A stretch of DNA of 64,000 nucleotides. Origin: an uncultured Tidjanibacter sp. (GTDB lineage: Bacteria; Bacteroidota; Bacteroidia; Bacteroidales; Rikenellaceae). The notes below the pieces were generated by a model. The model saw nothing but the letters and a program-made list of their open reading frames with translations. It was not told the origin of the DNA and did not search any database. Of the stretch, positions 25,573 to 35,430 are shown in pieces (the stretch's first letter is position 1; the number at the start of each line of letters is the position of its first letter). The translations under genes and the position numbers were made by a program. The stretch spans positions 326,021 through 390,020 of the forward strand of contig CANTVF010000002.1 of assembly GCA_947852905.1 (NCBI GenBank), in the 5' to 3' direction.

Positions 25573-26706
25573 TCAGGCTTCTATATAGAACAGATCGCTG
25601 ATTATACTGTTCGATATGATGAATTTTTCGGGCGGAATTTTATAGGCGTTGTCTTCCATAACGAGCAGTCCCTCATCTACAAGCCTCTCCGCGGTGTATT
25701 CGAAATAAAGCAATCCCTTGAATCCGAACTTTGCGGCCATACGGTCGCGCTGAATACCGTCGCTCGTGCGAAGAGATGTCATTATGAATTCGTTATATGT
25801 ATCGCTGCTCGACAACAGTTCGGTACCGTATATATTTCTGGTACCGGCACCGGCTATATACTTCTCAAGATCGTTGACGACCATGATACGCTTGCTGCCC
25901 GTATACGAATGCGCCGAAGGTCCCAGACCGAGATACAAGTCGCCGTTCCAATACGACATGTTGTGTTGCGAACGACGCTGACGACCGAGCGCATAATTAG
26001 ATATTTCATAATGCTCGAATCCCACTTCGGTCAGCATCTGATGACACCGCATATATTGTTCTTCGCTGACCTCCTCGTCCACGGGAACGAGTTCTCCGCT
26101 CGCAGCCATGCGCCCGAATACCGTATCGTCCGCAATGGTCAGGTGATAAGCAGAAATGTGTTGTACACCGAGCATCAGGGCTTTCAGTATATTGCCCTCC
26201 CACTCCATGAGCGACATGCCGGGAATACCGAATATCAGGTCAACGGATATATTGTCAAAGCCTCTGTTACGCGCCCTTCCTATAGCATCCACGGCCTGTG
26301 CCGCCGTATGACGACGCCCCATAAAACGTAAATCGCGGTCGATAAACGACTGTACGCCGAAACTGATCCTGTTGACACCTATCCGCGACAGATCGTCCAG
26401 ATACTCGTCGGTCGCATCGTCGGGATTTATCTCTACGGTCACCTCCTCGAGTTGCGTCAGATCCCACATCTCCGCAGCCCGTTCCTTTATACGCTGCAAA
26501 TAGGCAGGCGCGAGCAAAGAAGGTGTACCGCCACCGAAATAGAGTGTCTTGACGGGGTGCATGCGCAGGAAATCGCGTTGGTAATCCATCTCCCGAAACA
26601 ACGCCTCGACATAACGCTCCACATTGTCACACGAAGTGCTTTTATAGAAATCGCAATAATTACACCTCGTCTTACAGAAAGGAATATGAATATATAATGC
26701 GGACAT
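25573..26706 (-). CDS. hemW: HemW-like radical SAM protein (haem chaperone family)
   Basis: The product is 377 aa from MSALYIHIPFC. An ATG four codons upstream is also in frame. The radical SAM cluster motif is C11-KTR-C15-NY-C18, followed by LYFGGGTPSLL and EVTVEINPDD. The HNMSYWNGDLYLGLGPSAHSY block is diagnostic of HemW; true HemN carries extra N-terminal residues and a different motif. A C-terminal winged region follows. Family members bind and transfer haem rather than oxidise coproporphyrinogen. It faces proS across the element at 25250-25412. Confidence 0.9.
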   Translation of the reverse strand: MSALYIHIPFCKTRCNYCDFYKSTSCDNVERYVEALFREMDYQRDFLRMHPVKTLYFGGGTPSLLAPAYLQRIKERAAEMWDLTQLEEVTVEINPDDATDEYLDDLSRIGVNRISFGVQSFIDRDLRFMGRRHTAAQAVDAIGRARNRGFDNISVDLIFGIPGMSLMEWEGNILKALMLGVQHISAYHLTIADDTVFGRMAASGELVPVDEEVSEEQYMRCHQMLTEVGFEHYEISNYALGRQRRSQHNMSYWNGDLYLGLGPSAHSYTGSKRIMVVNDLEKYIAGAGTRNIYGTELLSSSDTYNEFIMTSLRTSDGIQRDRMAAKFGFKGLLYFEYTAERLVDEGLLVMEDNAYKIPPEKFIISNSIISDLFYIEA

Positions 26707-27129
26707 AACTGTTGGCACAATATTAGTGGAGTTTTCGGCTCCGTCCGAAAGCGGAGTACAACAAAAATTGTGCGAAAGTTACTAAAAAAAGTCACTCGTT
26801 AACGAAATCCGTATCATAATTGCATTCCGACATACGATACGGCCACCCGCTACGTTTGCATGACTGACTCGATATCTTCCCAGTTGCATAAGAAACGAGA
26901 ATACGTGCGGCGATCGCGACGTACAAAATCACACCATAAGTATTTGTACCGAAAAATATGATAAAAAATAAAATATAGCGGTTTTATTGCCGAGATACCG
27001 AAATTAATCCATATCTTTGCGGCTGTTATTAAAATAACAATATACGATTACTTATATTGGGTTAGGTTGCGGCCACAACAACGCAACACCACGGATACGG
27101 CAGTATAATTATTTAAATATAAACACATT
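26707..27129. other. divergent regulatory region between hemW and pckA
   Basis: It contains the pckA -7 box (27012-27019) and a leader of about 100 nt. No operator was recognised, and no promoter for hemW was found. Confidence 0.45.
27012..27019 (+). promoter_or_regulatory. -7 box of pckA
   Basis: TATCTTTG followed by C on the plus strand, with a loose TATTG 22 bp upstream. The leader to the ATG is about 100 nt. Confidence 0.6.
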
Positions 27130-28743
27130 ATGGCAACAAAAATCGATTTGACCAAGTATGGTATCTCCGGCACTACGGAGCTTATCTACAACCCGTCCTA
27201 CGAGGAATTGTTCAAGGACGAAATGGATCCGAGCCTCACCGGATACGACAAAGGCCAGCTTACCGAAACCGGAGCGGTGAACGTAATGACCGGCGAATAT
27301 ACCGGCCGTTCGCCCAAAGACAAATTCTTCGTCATGGACGACGTTACCCGCGATACCATATGGTGGACGAGCGACGAATACAAGAACGACAACAAGCCCG
27401 TAACTCCCGCAGCTTGGGCCGAACTTAAGAAGATAGCCACCCACGAGCTTTCGGGCAAGAAACTCTACGTAGTGGATACTTTCTGCGGCGCCAACGTCAA
27501 TACCCGCCTCAAAATCCGTTTCATCATGGAGGTGGCATGGCAGGCACACTTCGTAAAGAACATGTTCATCCGTCCGACCGAAGAGGAGCTCGCCAACTAC
27601 GGCGAACCCGACTTCGTGGTACTGAATGCTTCCAAGGCAAAAGTCGAGAACTACAAAGAACTCGGTCTCAACTCGGAAACCGCCGTAGTGTTCAACCTGA
27701 CCGAAAAGATGCAGGTTATCATCAACACATGGTACGGCGGCGAAATGAAGAAAGGCATGTTCTCGTACATGAACTATCTTCTCCCGCTGAAAGGCATCGC
27801 CTCGATGCACTGCTCAGCCAATACCGACAAAGAAGGCAAGAATACGGCTATATTCTTCGGTCTCTCCGGAACAGGCAAGACCACCCTTTCGACCGATCCG
27901 AAACGTCTTCTCATAGGCGACGACGAACACGGCTGGGACGACGAAGGCGTATTCAACTTCGAAGGCGGCTGCTATGCCAAGGTGATCAACCTCGACAAGG
28001 ACAGCGAGCCCGATATCTGGAATGCTATCAAACGCGACGCGCTTCTCGAAAACGTTACCGTAGACAAGAACGGCCACATAGATTTCGCAGACAAGAGCGT
28101 AACCGAAAACACCCGCGTTTCGTATCCGATATACTTCATCAACAATATCGTCAAGCCCGTATCGAAAGGTCCGGCAGCACAGAGGGTCATCTTCCTGTCG
28201 GCCGATGCTTTCGGCGTACTGCCTCCCGTTTCGATACTGACTCCCGAACAGACCAAATATTACTTCCTCTCCGGATTTACCGCGAAACTCGCAGGTACCG
28301 AGCGCGGCATCACCGAGCCTACCCCGACTTTCTCGGCATGCTTCGGTGCAGCGTTCCTGTCGCTCCACCCGACCAAGTACGGTCAGGAACTCGTTAAACG
28401 CATGGAACAGTCGGGCGCCAAGGCTTATCTGGTAAACACCGGTTGGAACGGTACCGGCAAACGTATCTCGATCAGGGATACCCGCGGTATCATCGACGCC
28501 ATACTCGACGGCTCGATAGACAAGGCTCCGACCAAACAGATACCTTACTTCAACTTCACCGTACCGACGGCGCTTCCGGGCGTAGATCCGGCGATCCTCG
28601 ATCCTCGCGACACCTACGCAAACGCAGAGGAGTGGAACAAGAAAGCCGAAGACCTCGCAAGCCGTTTCATCAAGAACTTCGAGAAGTTCACCGGTAACGA
28701 AGAGGGCAAATCTCTCGTCGCAGCAGGTCCGAAACTGAAATAA
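27130..28743 (+). CDS. pckA: phosphoenolpyruvate carboxykinase (ATP)
   Basis: The 537-aa product interconverts oxaloacetate and phosphoenolpyruvate with ATP/ADP. The P-loop [12 protein letters not shown] lies near residues 244-255, followed by the kinase-2/metal motif [22 protein letters not shown]. The substrate-binding [14 protein letters not shown] is near 55-68, and the family signature continues through [13 protein letters not shown] and [11 protein letters not shown]. Length is typical. In Bacteroidales it commonly works toward oxaloacetate for succinate and propionate production. A bidirectional terminator follows 23 bp after the stop. Confidence 0.98.
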   Translation: MATKIDLTKYGISGTTELIYNPSYEELFKDEMDPSLTGYDKGQLTETGAVNVMTGEYTGRSPKDKFFVMDDVTRDTIWWTSDEYKNDNKPVTPAAWAELKKIATHELSGKKLYVVDTFCGANVNTRLKIRFIMEVAWQAHFVKNMFIRPTEEELANYGEPDFVVLNASKAKVENYKELGLNSETAVVFNLTEKMQVIINTWYGGEMKKGMFSYMNYLLPLKGIASMHCSANTDKEGKNTAIFFGLSGTGKTTLSTDPKRLLIGDDEHGWDDEGVFNFEGGCYAKVINLDKDSEPDIWNAIKRDALLENVTVDKNGHIDFADKSVTENTRVSYPIYFINNIVKPVSKGPAAQRVIFLSADAFGVLPPVSILTPEQTKYYFLSGFTAKLAGTERGITEPTPTFSACFGAAFLSLHPTKYGQELVKRMEQSGAKAYLVNTGWNGTGKRISIRDTRGIIDAILDGSIDKAPTKQIPYFNFTVPTALPGVDPAILDPRDTYANAEEWNKKAEDLASRFIKNFEKFTGNEEGKSLVAAGPKLK

Positions 28744-29239
28744 TCGGCATACGCAATCATAAACGTAAAATCCCCGTACCTGCCCGGTACGGGGATTTTA
28801 ATTTCAACATGTCTGTACGGTACCTACGCAACGACCTCGCCTATCCCGACCTTCACGATTTCTGTTTCAGTCTCGCCCCTTGCGTTCTGACGCCCCCGCG
28901 ACACAATACAAAAATTGCAGGAAACAACTGGAAACGGCAAAACAACCGCGACCAAATGACGCTCAACGCCACGATCGCCAGTTCTCCAGCACGTCTTTTC
29001 GCTTCTCTATTACCGCCACAACTTCCGCGACAGCCAACGTAATCCCTGCATAGTCCCATTCACAAAGGGCCTTCGCCCGGGCAAACATTTTCCACTCCGG
29101 CAAAAGAGACCCGCATACATTTTTGCGCCTCCCGATTATCCGGAATCGTCTGTACGCCACGGATATCCCGAAACCCGACTTCCGCAAAACGCCCTTAATT
29201 ACGCCTGCTCCATAAAAGCAATGAAGAAAGCGTCATGGC
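28744..29239. other. convergent intergenic region after pckA
   Basis: It holds the pckA terminator (28767-28799). The remaining about 440 bp before the ndk stop show no gene, repeat or further hairpin I can support. Confidence 0.45.
28767..28799 (+). terminator. intrinsic terminator after pckA (bidirectional)
   Basis: A 14-bp A/T-flanked GC stem (28767-28780 with 28786-28799), 5-nt loop, with A and T at the two ends so it can act in both directions. Confidence 0.9.
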
Positions 29240-29674
29240 TTACGACGGGAAATATCCGGCATCCATTATATCGTCTTCGGTGAAAAACAAGGCAGCCTCC
29301 CGACGCGCATTTTCTACTCCGTCCGCCGCATGTATGCCGTTACGAGTAACGCTCTCGCCGAAATGCCGACGCAAAGTTCCTTCCTCAGCCTGCGCCGGAT
29401 CGGTATGCCCGGCAAGCATCCTCAACTCATTCACCGCGTCTTCCCGTTCGAGCAACATGACTACGCTCGCTCCGCTCGACATGAAATCCAACAGACGTCC
29501 GTAAAACTCCTTCCCGTAATGGACGGCATAGAATTTGGCCGCCGTATTGCGGCTCATATACACCATACGCATCGCGACTATACGGAATCCACGCTCTAAG
29601 ATAGAATCTATAATTTTCCCGGTATGCCCGGCGGCCACAGCATTCGGCTTGATTATCGAAAAAGTCCTTTCCAT
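29240..29674 (-). CDS. ndk: nucleoside diphosphate kinase
   Basis: The 144-aa product from MERTFSIIKPNAV transfers phosphate from NTP to NDP through a phospho-His. The active-site segment is RNGIHAADGVENARRE with His115; the usual HGSDS is here HAADG, so the conserved Ser is replaced by Gly. KPNAV near residue 9 and RHFGESVTRNGIH are family hallmarks. It lies alone and converges with pckA. Fifteen upstream in-frame codons were excluded because the canonical N-terminus starts at MERTF. Confidence 0.95.
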   Translation of the reverse strand: MERTFSIIKPNAVAAGHTGKIIDSILERGFRIVAMRMVYMSRNTAAKFYAVHYGKEFYGRLLDFMSSGASVVMLLEREDAVNELRMLAGHTDPAQAEEGTLRRHFGESVTRNGIHAADGVENARREAALFFTEDDIMDAGYFPS

Positions 29675-29890
29675 AGTATTCTGAATTTTCTTATCGCCAG
29701 AGCAAAAAACATTCCGCATCCTGCATCACGCCACACGATTTTTTCAGTGCAATTACACGCAACGCGAATACGACGCCCGCTTCATACGCACAGCCGCTGC
29801 GATAAAAACGTCCTATCGAACATAAATGCATCGCCACGTACCTGCACACCAAAACCCACCCGACATTTATACGCCACATGGCTTCCGCAC

Positions 29891-29928
29891 AAAAAACCCC
29901 GTCCGGCCAGTAGTTTGGCCGGACGGGG
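29891..29928 (-). terminator. intrinsic terminator of the TerC-like gene
   Basis: A perfect 13-bp GC-rich stem (29897-29909 with 29916-29928), 6-nt loop, then six T on the minus strand (29896-29891). Confidence 0.93.
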
Positions 29929-29957
29929 ATGTTTCGGAACGAATATAACCCGATTCG

Positions 29958-31016
29958 CTACTCTGTCGCCGCAACATCCTTTCGCGGCGGGAACAGCAGC
30001 GAAGCTACAATACTCACGAGAAGTATTCCCACTATCACCAGCAGCGAAGCTCCCGTACCTATTTCTATATGGAATATACCATGCAGCAACATCTTCACGC
30101 CTATGAATACGAGCAGCACAGAAAGTCCCACCTTCAGGTAGGCGAACTTGTCAACCACATTATTCAAAACGAAGAACAGCGACCTCAGGCCGAGTATGGC
30201 GAATATGTTCGAGAAGAACACGATATAGGGATCGAGCGTCACGGAAAAGATCGCCGGTATGGAATCCACGGCGAATATTACATCCGAAAACTCTATTATG
30301 AGCAACACGAGAAACAGCGGCGTAATATACCAGTGTCTGCGCAGTTTGACGAAAAACCTGCCGCCGTAATCGGTACGCGTCATACGGAAATGTTTCGATA
30401 CGAATCTCACCACCGGATGACGCTTCGTATCCATCTCTTCGTCGTGTCCCCTCTGAAGGAACATTTTCACACCGGAAACTATCAGTATGGCGCCGAATAT
30501 CCACAGTATCCACTGGAAACGGCTGATAAGCGCCGCGCTCAGGAATATGAACAGGAAACGCATTATAACGGCACCTATGATACCCCAGAACAATATTTTA
30601 TGATAATATTTCGGTTCTATCTTGAAACTCAGGAATATCATTATCATCACGAAAATATTGTCCACCGAAAGCGCCTTCTCGATAAGATAACCCGTGATAT
30701 ACTCCAGCGACATGGCTTTGCGGTACATCTCCAAATTGGCCTCGAATCCGAGCGAAGCATCGAGCGCCAAATTGTGTCCGTGTTTCACGTTGAGCCTCTG
30801 CAAGTCCTCGAATGTCGTAACGCCATGTATCCATTCCGCATGGAAACGTATCAACAGACAGAACAACAAAGCCATGACTATCCACACGCAAGTCCATATT
30901 ATCGCCTCCTTGAACGATACCACGTGATTTTTCTTGTTGACCACGCCGAGGTCTATGGCGAGCATCAACGCGACCAGCAACAGAAATCCTCCGGTAAAAA
31001 TAATTTCAGCATTCAT
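29958..31016 (-). CDS. TerC-family integral membrane protein
   Basis: The 352-aa product starts MNAEIIFTGG with GGAG just upstream, one of the few Shine-Dalgarno-like sites in the window. About nine membrane segments are visible, including LLLVALMLAIDLGVV, VWIVMALLFCLLI, LSVDNIFVMIMIFLSF and LLIIEFSDVIFAVDSIPAIF. The acidic FSDVIFAVDSIPA and EKALSVDNIFV motifs are the TerC hallmarks and may bind metal ions. TerC/Alx-type proteins are linked to manganese export and exoenzyme metalation in other bacteria. It stands alone, without tellurite-resistance genes nearby. The promoter is at 31041-31071. Confidence 0.93.
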   Translation of the reverse strand: MNAEIIFTGGFLLLVALMLAIDLGVVNKKNHVVSFKEAIIWTCVWIVMALLFCLLIRFHAEWIHGVTTFEDLQRLNVKHGHNLALDASLGFEANLEMYRKAMSLEYITGYLIEKALSVDNIFVMIMIFLSFKIEPKYYHKILFWGIIGAVIMRFLFIFLSAALISRFQWILWIFGAILIVSGVKMFLQRGHDEEMDTKRHPVVRFVSKHFRMTRTDYGGRFFVKLRRHWYITPLFLVLLIIEFSDVIFAVDSIPAIFSVTLDPYIVFFSNIFAILGLRSLFFVLNNVVDKFAYLKVGLSVLLVFIGVKMLLHGIFHIEIGTGASLLVIVGILLVSIVASLLFPPRKDVAATE

Positions 31017-31040
31017 TTCTCCTTTCAAAATCTATTTCTG

Positions 31041-31071
31041 CAAAAATAATAAAAAGGCTTTACCGTACAAC
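31041..31071 (-). promoter_or_regulatory. promoter of TerC-like gene
   Basis: On the minus strand, GTTG (31071-31068), 19-bp spacer and TATTTTTG (31048-31041). The leader would be only about 20 nt. Confidence 0.65.
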
Positions 31072-31234
31072 TGCAACGCATAAACACAAACAATGCTGCA
31101 AATATTCCCGAGAGTCAGTCTTAAGAACATAACGTTTTTTCACAATACCTCCCGACCTTGCATATCTCGGCACGAATCACGATATTGCGCATGTTCTGCA
31201 ACTTATCTTCGGGCACGAATAAAACGACAATACA

Positions 31235-31903
31235 ATGAAAAAATACAGAATCGGGGAATACATGAGGGAACTCTCCATAGTCATTCTCGGCGTCGCCGTA
31301 ACGTTCATAAGCTCTGCGCTAATATCATCTCACAACACCCGAAAAGACATACGGGACAATATGAGCATGATAAAAATAGAACTCGAGGAGAACATAAAGA
31401 AAATAGACAAGGCCATAGAAGCCATAGACAAAGACGTGGATGCAGCTTCCGCAATACTGTCAGGCGATCTTAGGTCCATTCCGACAGACACGCTCGTCGC
31501 ATACTCGAACAGCCTGACAAACATATCGCTGTTCTCCTATACACAGGACGCCATGGAAATTCTCAAAATCTCCTCCCTCGCCCCTCACATAGAAAACAAG
31601 CAACTGCTACTGGGCATAATCAAATCCTACGAAGCGATGAATTCCATGAAGACCGCCATATCGTATTACCTCGACAACAAGAAAAAAGCGCTCGACGACG
31701 TCACCGAGCGGCTTTCGCCGGAAGAACGCCGCGCAATAACATCATACGACATTTACGATCTATGGGAACTTTACCTCACGAACGGACATATGGTACACTT
31801 TCTCGAATCGTGCAACTACACTCTTGACAAGCGCAATTTCATCAGCGCTAAAAACCATATCCGGGAAGTAATATATTCCATAGAGGAAGAATACGGTCTT
31901 TAA
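31235..31903 (+). CDS. hypothetical membrane-anchored protein (DUF6090-like)
   Basis: The 222-aa product starts MKKYRIGEYMRE, followed by one hydrophobic segment at about 13-30 (LSIVILGVAVTFISSALIS). Then comes a long acidic helical stretch (KIELEENIKKIDKAIEAIDKDV) and a soluble helical domain ending in a C-terminal YSIEEEYGL. The layout (short basic N-terminus, one membrane helix, then coiled-coil-like helices) resembles a Bacteroidetes family annotated DUF6090. Function is unknown. It is divergent from the TerC-like gene. Confidence 0.7.
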   Translation: MKKYRIGEYMRELSIVILGVAVTFISSALISSHNTRKDIRDNMSMIKIELEENIKKIDKAIEAIDKDVDAASAILSGDLRSIPTDTLVAYSNSLTNISLFSYTQDAMEILKISSLAPHIENKQLLLGIIKSYEAMNSMKTAISYYLDNKKKALDDVTERLSPEERRAITSYDIYDLWELYLTNGHMVHFLESCNYTLDKRNFISAKNHIREVIYSIEEEYGL

Positions 31904-32048
31904 CAGCGGCCGAAGGCAATAATCGGCATAGGCAAATTACACGTCCTACGGTCTCCGAGAAATACCGTCGCCGTTTCCATTGTTACGCATACGGCAAAAG
32001 CCGATAACGGCACAACCGTCCGGCACCCATATAGAATCCCCGATCCGA

Positions 32049-33059
32049 TCAACAGAAATCCACCTGCCCGCCGGACTTACTCAAAGCTCCGGAATAAAGT
32101 TCGCACACCATGACGTGCCGGGACGGAATATCCCCGCGGGTAGTGATACCGTACCGTTCCGCACTTCGAAATCCGAAACGGTGATAGTAACCGGGATCAC
32201 CCACAAGGAATACGACCCCGAATCCCATAGCCGCCGCACGGCTGAGAGCCTCCTCGATAACCGCGGCGCCGAGCGCCTTTCCTCGGTGTTCCTTCAATAC
32301 GGAGACGGGCGCCAGAAGCAATCCGCGCCACTCTTCCCCGTCAGGCTGCCGGACGACCGTCTCCGTCAGCATTATATGGGCTACAAGTCTGCCGCCGTAC
32401 TCGGCTACCAAAGCGAGTTCAGGAACATAACCGTCGCCCTCACGCAACATGACTGCGAAATCCTGTTCAGAGCCGTCTTTCACACGTGCCGACTCGAATG
32501 CAGTCCTTATCAGGTCGTAAACCTCACCGTAGTCGCTCTGCCGCTCCGGACGCACAGTATATTCCCCGTCGGCAAGCAGACGAGCGGCCTTCATGTCGAG
32601 ACGATATATACAGGCCGCCTCGCCCCACGGCTGAAAACCGTTGCCTATATACCGGAATCCGAAACGTTCGTAATATCCGCGCAATTCGGTCGTAAGGTAC
32701 AACGCACCGTAACCGGCCTGCCATGCCTCCCTCCGGCAACGCTCAAGCAGCTTCCCTGCCAGTCCGCGTCCCCGGTAAGCCTCGTCGACATAAAGCGCGC
32801 AAACCCACGGATACAAATCCATACGGCTTATGAAATCATTGGTTAGCAGCCCTACACACCCCACCATATCGTCTCCGTCAGTAAGGACGAACCAGCGCGG
32901 CAATGACGACGGCGTATACAGCGACTCCGTCACACAATCGTCATACACCTCGAAAGGAACCTCCGCCCAGCACGAAGATATGTAGGCAACGGCCTCCGCC
33001 GCACGCCACGGCTCCTCCCTAAGCGACACCACCTCTATATTTCCTGTATAAATTTCCAT
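32049..33059 (-). CDS. tandem GNAT acetyltransferase (two GNAT domains)
   Basis: The 336-aa product starts MEIYTGNIEVVSL (ATG 33057-33059). The first GNAT domain occupies about 8-150, with the acetyl-CoA loop VDEAYRGRGLAGKLL followed by YERFGFRYIG. The second occupies about 165-320, with LKEHRGKALGAAVIEEAL and YYHRFGFRSAERYGI. The second resembles predicted N-acetyltransferases of the YhbS type. Both Q/RxxGxG/A loops look intact, so both may be active. Substrates are unknown. It lies downstream of the small gene at 33130-33609 with a 70-bp gap. Confidence 0.85.
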   Translation of the reverse strand: MEIYTGNIEVVSLREEPWRAAEAVAYISSCWAEVPFEVYDDCVTESLYTPSSLPRWFVLTDGDDMVGCVGLLTNDFISRMDLYPWVCALYVDEAYRGRGLAGKLLERCRREAWQAGYGALYLTTELRGYYERFGFRYIGNGFQPWGEAACIYRLDMKAARLLADGEYTVRPERQSDYGEVYDLIRTAFESARVKDGSEQDFAVMLREGDGYVPELALVAEYGGRLVAHIMLTETVVRQPDGEEWRGLLLAPVSVLKEHRGKALGAAVIEEALSRAAAMGFGVVFLVGDPGYYHRFGFRSAERYGITTRGDIPSRHVMVCELYSGALSKSGGQVDFC

Positions 33060-33129
33060 ATAACAGCCTATGATGAGTAATATGCACAGACCGGCACCGG
33101 CCGTATAAGTCAATCCGACATTGCGTATT

Positions 33130-33609
33130 TCAACGCACCGTCTCGTAAACGGTATCGTCGCAGTTGCCGAATACCGTATTCTCGATCTCCCTGCCGATCT
33201 CCGCGATACCGGCGGCATCTGCGCTCATTCTGAGCGCTAGTACGGGAGCGCACTTCAAATGGTCGTAATCCTCAGGCGTATTGCCGTAAGTAGTCTCCTC
33301 GACACGATAGCCGCGTTCCGCAGCGAACCGTTTCAACCCGTCCAGATAAGGCAGCTGCTCCGCCGACAGCGCCTCGTATTCTATATCGAACGCCCCGTTG
33401 TTCCGCACGAAATAGAGGCAATCCACCCCTTTGGAACATATACCCACGAAATCAGCCCCGTTCCGCTCGGTCTGCATGCCCCGCAACATATCCGCCAGCC
33501 TGTCTGCGGTAATTCCGTCTGCCGCAGGCATGTCTGCCCCCGCAGCATCTTTATCATCCTTGTGTGCATGCCCCCCGAACAACTTCGACAAAGCTCCGAA
33601 CAATCCCAT
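33130..33609 (-). CDS. hypothetical cytosolic protein
   Basis: The 159-aa product starts MGLFGALSKLFGGHAHKDD, with an N-terminal amphipathic stretch and a charged His/Lys/Asp linker. A single alpha/beta domain follows from about 35 on (FVGICSKGVDCLYFVRNNGAFDIEYEALS). It has no signal peptide. I do not recognise a family, though the style resembles small Bacteroidetes proteins of unknown function. It probably shares a transcript with the acetyltransferase downstream. Confidence 0.65.
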   Translation of the reverse strand: MGLFGALSKLFGGHAHKDDKDAAGADMPAADGITADRLADMLRGMQTERNGADFVGICSKGVDCLYFVRNNGAFDIEYEALSAEQLPYLDGLKRFAAERGYRVEETTYGNTPEDYDHLKCAPVLALRMSADAAGIAEIGREIENTVFGNCDDTVYETVR

Positions 33610-33760
33610 AACGATTATATTTAAATTACTGTACTCTATACACACCGGCCGCCATACACACTTTCCTCCGCCGTATGCCACACCGATTAAAGATATGTCT
33701 CTTTAAGACATCTATACATCTCGGTGCATAACCGTAACCGAAAATGTTATTCCGACCGGC

Positions 33761-34291
33761 TCAAAGCGTTATGACACGCCCATCGTCGGCACTCTCGCGA
33801 CGGACGGCCTCCGTTGCCGATGCCGGATACCCTATCGCCACCGCACAAAGTACGTGGCGGCCTTCAGGAACAGGAAGGAAACTTTTCAAATAATCCTCGG
33901 CATAACCGGCAGACAGATCGTCCCTGCGACATGGTCGACCGTCTACATGCACCCAACAGCTGCCCAGACCGAGCGATTGCGCGGCCAGTTGCAGATATGT
34001 CGCGGATATAGACGCATTCTCTTTCCAGAGATCGGTCTTTTCGGGATCTCCCATGACGAGTATCGCAAGAGGCGCCCCGGCTATGAATGCCGATCCGAAA
34101 TCCCGCATCCCGGCTATGCGTTTCAGCAGTTCGGGCGTATCGACGACCATAAAACTGCTGCTTCGGGTGTTTTTCGACGACGGTGCGCCGAGCGCGGCCT
34201 TGAGTATTTTCGCTATCTTTTCCTTTTCCACCTGACGGCCATCAAAGTTCCTCACGCTATGACGCGCCTCGACCATTTCCAGAAAATCCAT
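33761..34291 (-). CDS. nitroreductase-family protein
   Basis: The 176-aa product has the FMN-dependent nitroreductase pattern: MVEARHSVRNFDGRQVEKEKI at the N-terminus (RHSxRxF FMN contact), KAALGAPSSKNTRSSSFMVV, and AAQSLGLGSCWVHV near residues 108-121. It is short, like the small NADH-dependent members of the family. It probably reduces nitroaromatic or quinone compounds in the cytosol using NAD(P)H. It has its own promoter at 34341-34373. Confidence 0.9.
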   Translation of the reverse strand: MDFLEMVEARHSVRNFDGRQVEKEKIAKILKAALGAPSSKNTRSSSFMVVDTPELLKRIAGMRDFGSAFIAGAPLAILVMGDPEKTDLWKENASISATYLQLAAQSLGLGSCWVHVDGRPCRRDDLSAGYAEDYLKSFLPVPEGRHVLCAVAIGYPASATEAVRRESADDGRVITL

Positions 34292-34340
34292 AATTATTTC
34301 TTTTTATCCGACAAATAATGCGTGGTAAACCCCGCCAGAA

Positions 34341-34373
34341 CAAAGATACGGATAAGCCAAGAGCAAAAGCAAA
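34341..34373 (-). promoter_or_regulatory. promoter of nitroreductase-family gene
   Basis: On the minus strand, TTTG (34373-34370), 21-bp spacer and TATCTTTG (34348-34341). The leader is about 45 nt. Confidence 0.7.
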
Positions 34374-34480
34374 TTTATTTGTATTTTGCCGCGGCGAAGT
34401 ATCTAAGACGAAGTCAAAGATACTAAAAAGCGGCGTTCCGCAAGCATACGCCACACCGTCTATATTCGCATAAAATAAAT

Positions 34481-34488
34481 TACCTTTG
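34481..34488 (+). promoter_or_regulatory. -7 box of HAD gene 34550-35410
   Basis: TACCTTTG followed by C, plus strand, 62 bp upstream of the ATG; no clear -33 element. Confidence 0.55.
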
Positions 34489-34549
34489 CAGGGCGTTGAT
34501 ATAGGATTCGGCGCATACCGGAACGCCGGCACGCAAACAACATAAAATC

Positions 34550-35410
34550 ATGGACAATAAACCCGTAACCATAGCCCTCATATACGATTTCGACGGCACC
34601 CTCGCACCGGGCAACATGCAGGAATACGAATTCATTCCCGCCGTAGGCAAGAGCAGCGCGGAATTCTGGGAGGAGAGCAACCGCATAGCCGAAAAGCAGG
34701 ATGCCGATCCCATACTCGCCTACATGGCGAAAATGATAGAGTGCGCCCGTCGCAAAAACCTGCCTCTCAAACGCGAGACATTCCGTGAATCGGGTCGCCA
34801 CATAACCTATTACGCGGGTGTGAGGGAATGGTTTTCGAGGATCAACGCTTACGGCGCCTCGAAGGGATTCGAAATACAGCATTACATAAATTCATCGGGC
34901 ATCAAGGAGATAATCGAGGGTACCGACATAGCCCACGAATTCAAGAACATCTATGCATGTTCGTTCCTGTACGACGAATCGGGCGCAGCATACTGGCCGG
35001 CCGTCGGCGTCAACTATACCAACAAGACGCAGTTCATATACAAGATCAACAAGGGTATAGAATCGGTAAGCGACTCCACGCTCGTCAACCGTTACCTCGA
35101 AGAGGAGAAACGTCCGGTACAGTTCAAGCACATGATCTACATAGGCGACGGGACGACCGACATTCCGTGCATGAGGCTCGTCAAATCGCAAGGCGGTCAC
35201 TCGATAGCCGTCTACGATCCGCAGGACAGAAGGGCGTTCGACGCCATGCGCCAGCTGATAGACGAAGGCCGTGCCACATACGTCTGCCCCGCCGACTATA
35301 CCGAAGGCGGCGAAATAGACAAGCTGGTCAAGACCATAATAGACAAAATCTACACCGACAATAAAATCAAACGCATGGCCGAGTCGCTTAAGGTCAACCC
35401 GACATGCTGA
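34550..35410 (+). CDS. HAD-superfamily phosphatase (PSP-like)
   Basis: The 286-aa product has motif I YDFDGTLAP with Asp13 and Asp15, a helical cap at about 30-110, HYINSSGIKEII (motif II Ser), Lys residues near 155-175, and motif IV IGDGTTDIPCM. This arrangement resembles phosphoserine-phosphatase-like HADs. The substrate is unknown. The next gene, rdgB, starts 20 bp after its stop, so a shared role in nucleotide or metabolite clean-up is possible, though unproven. Confidence 0.85.
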   Translation: MDNKPVTIALIYDFDGTLAPGNMQEYEFIPAVGKSSAEFWEESNRIAEKQDADPILAYMAKMIECARRKNLPLKRETFRESGRHITYYAGVREWFSRINAYGASKGFEIQHYINSSGIKEIIEGTDIAHEFKNIYACSFLYDESGAAYWPAVGVNYTNKTQFIYKINKGIESVSDSTLVNRYLEEEKRPVQFKHMIYIGDGTTDIPCMRLVKSQGGHSIAVYDPQDRRAFDAMRQLIDEGRATYVCPADYTEGGEIDKLVKTIIDKIYTDNKIKRMAESLKVNPTC

Positions 35411-35430
35411 AACGACAACGACGAAAAATC

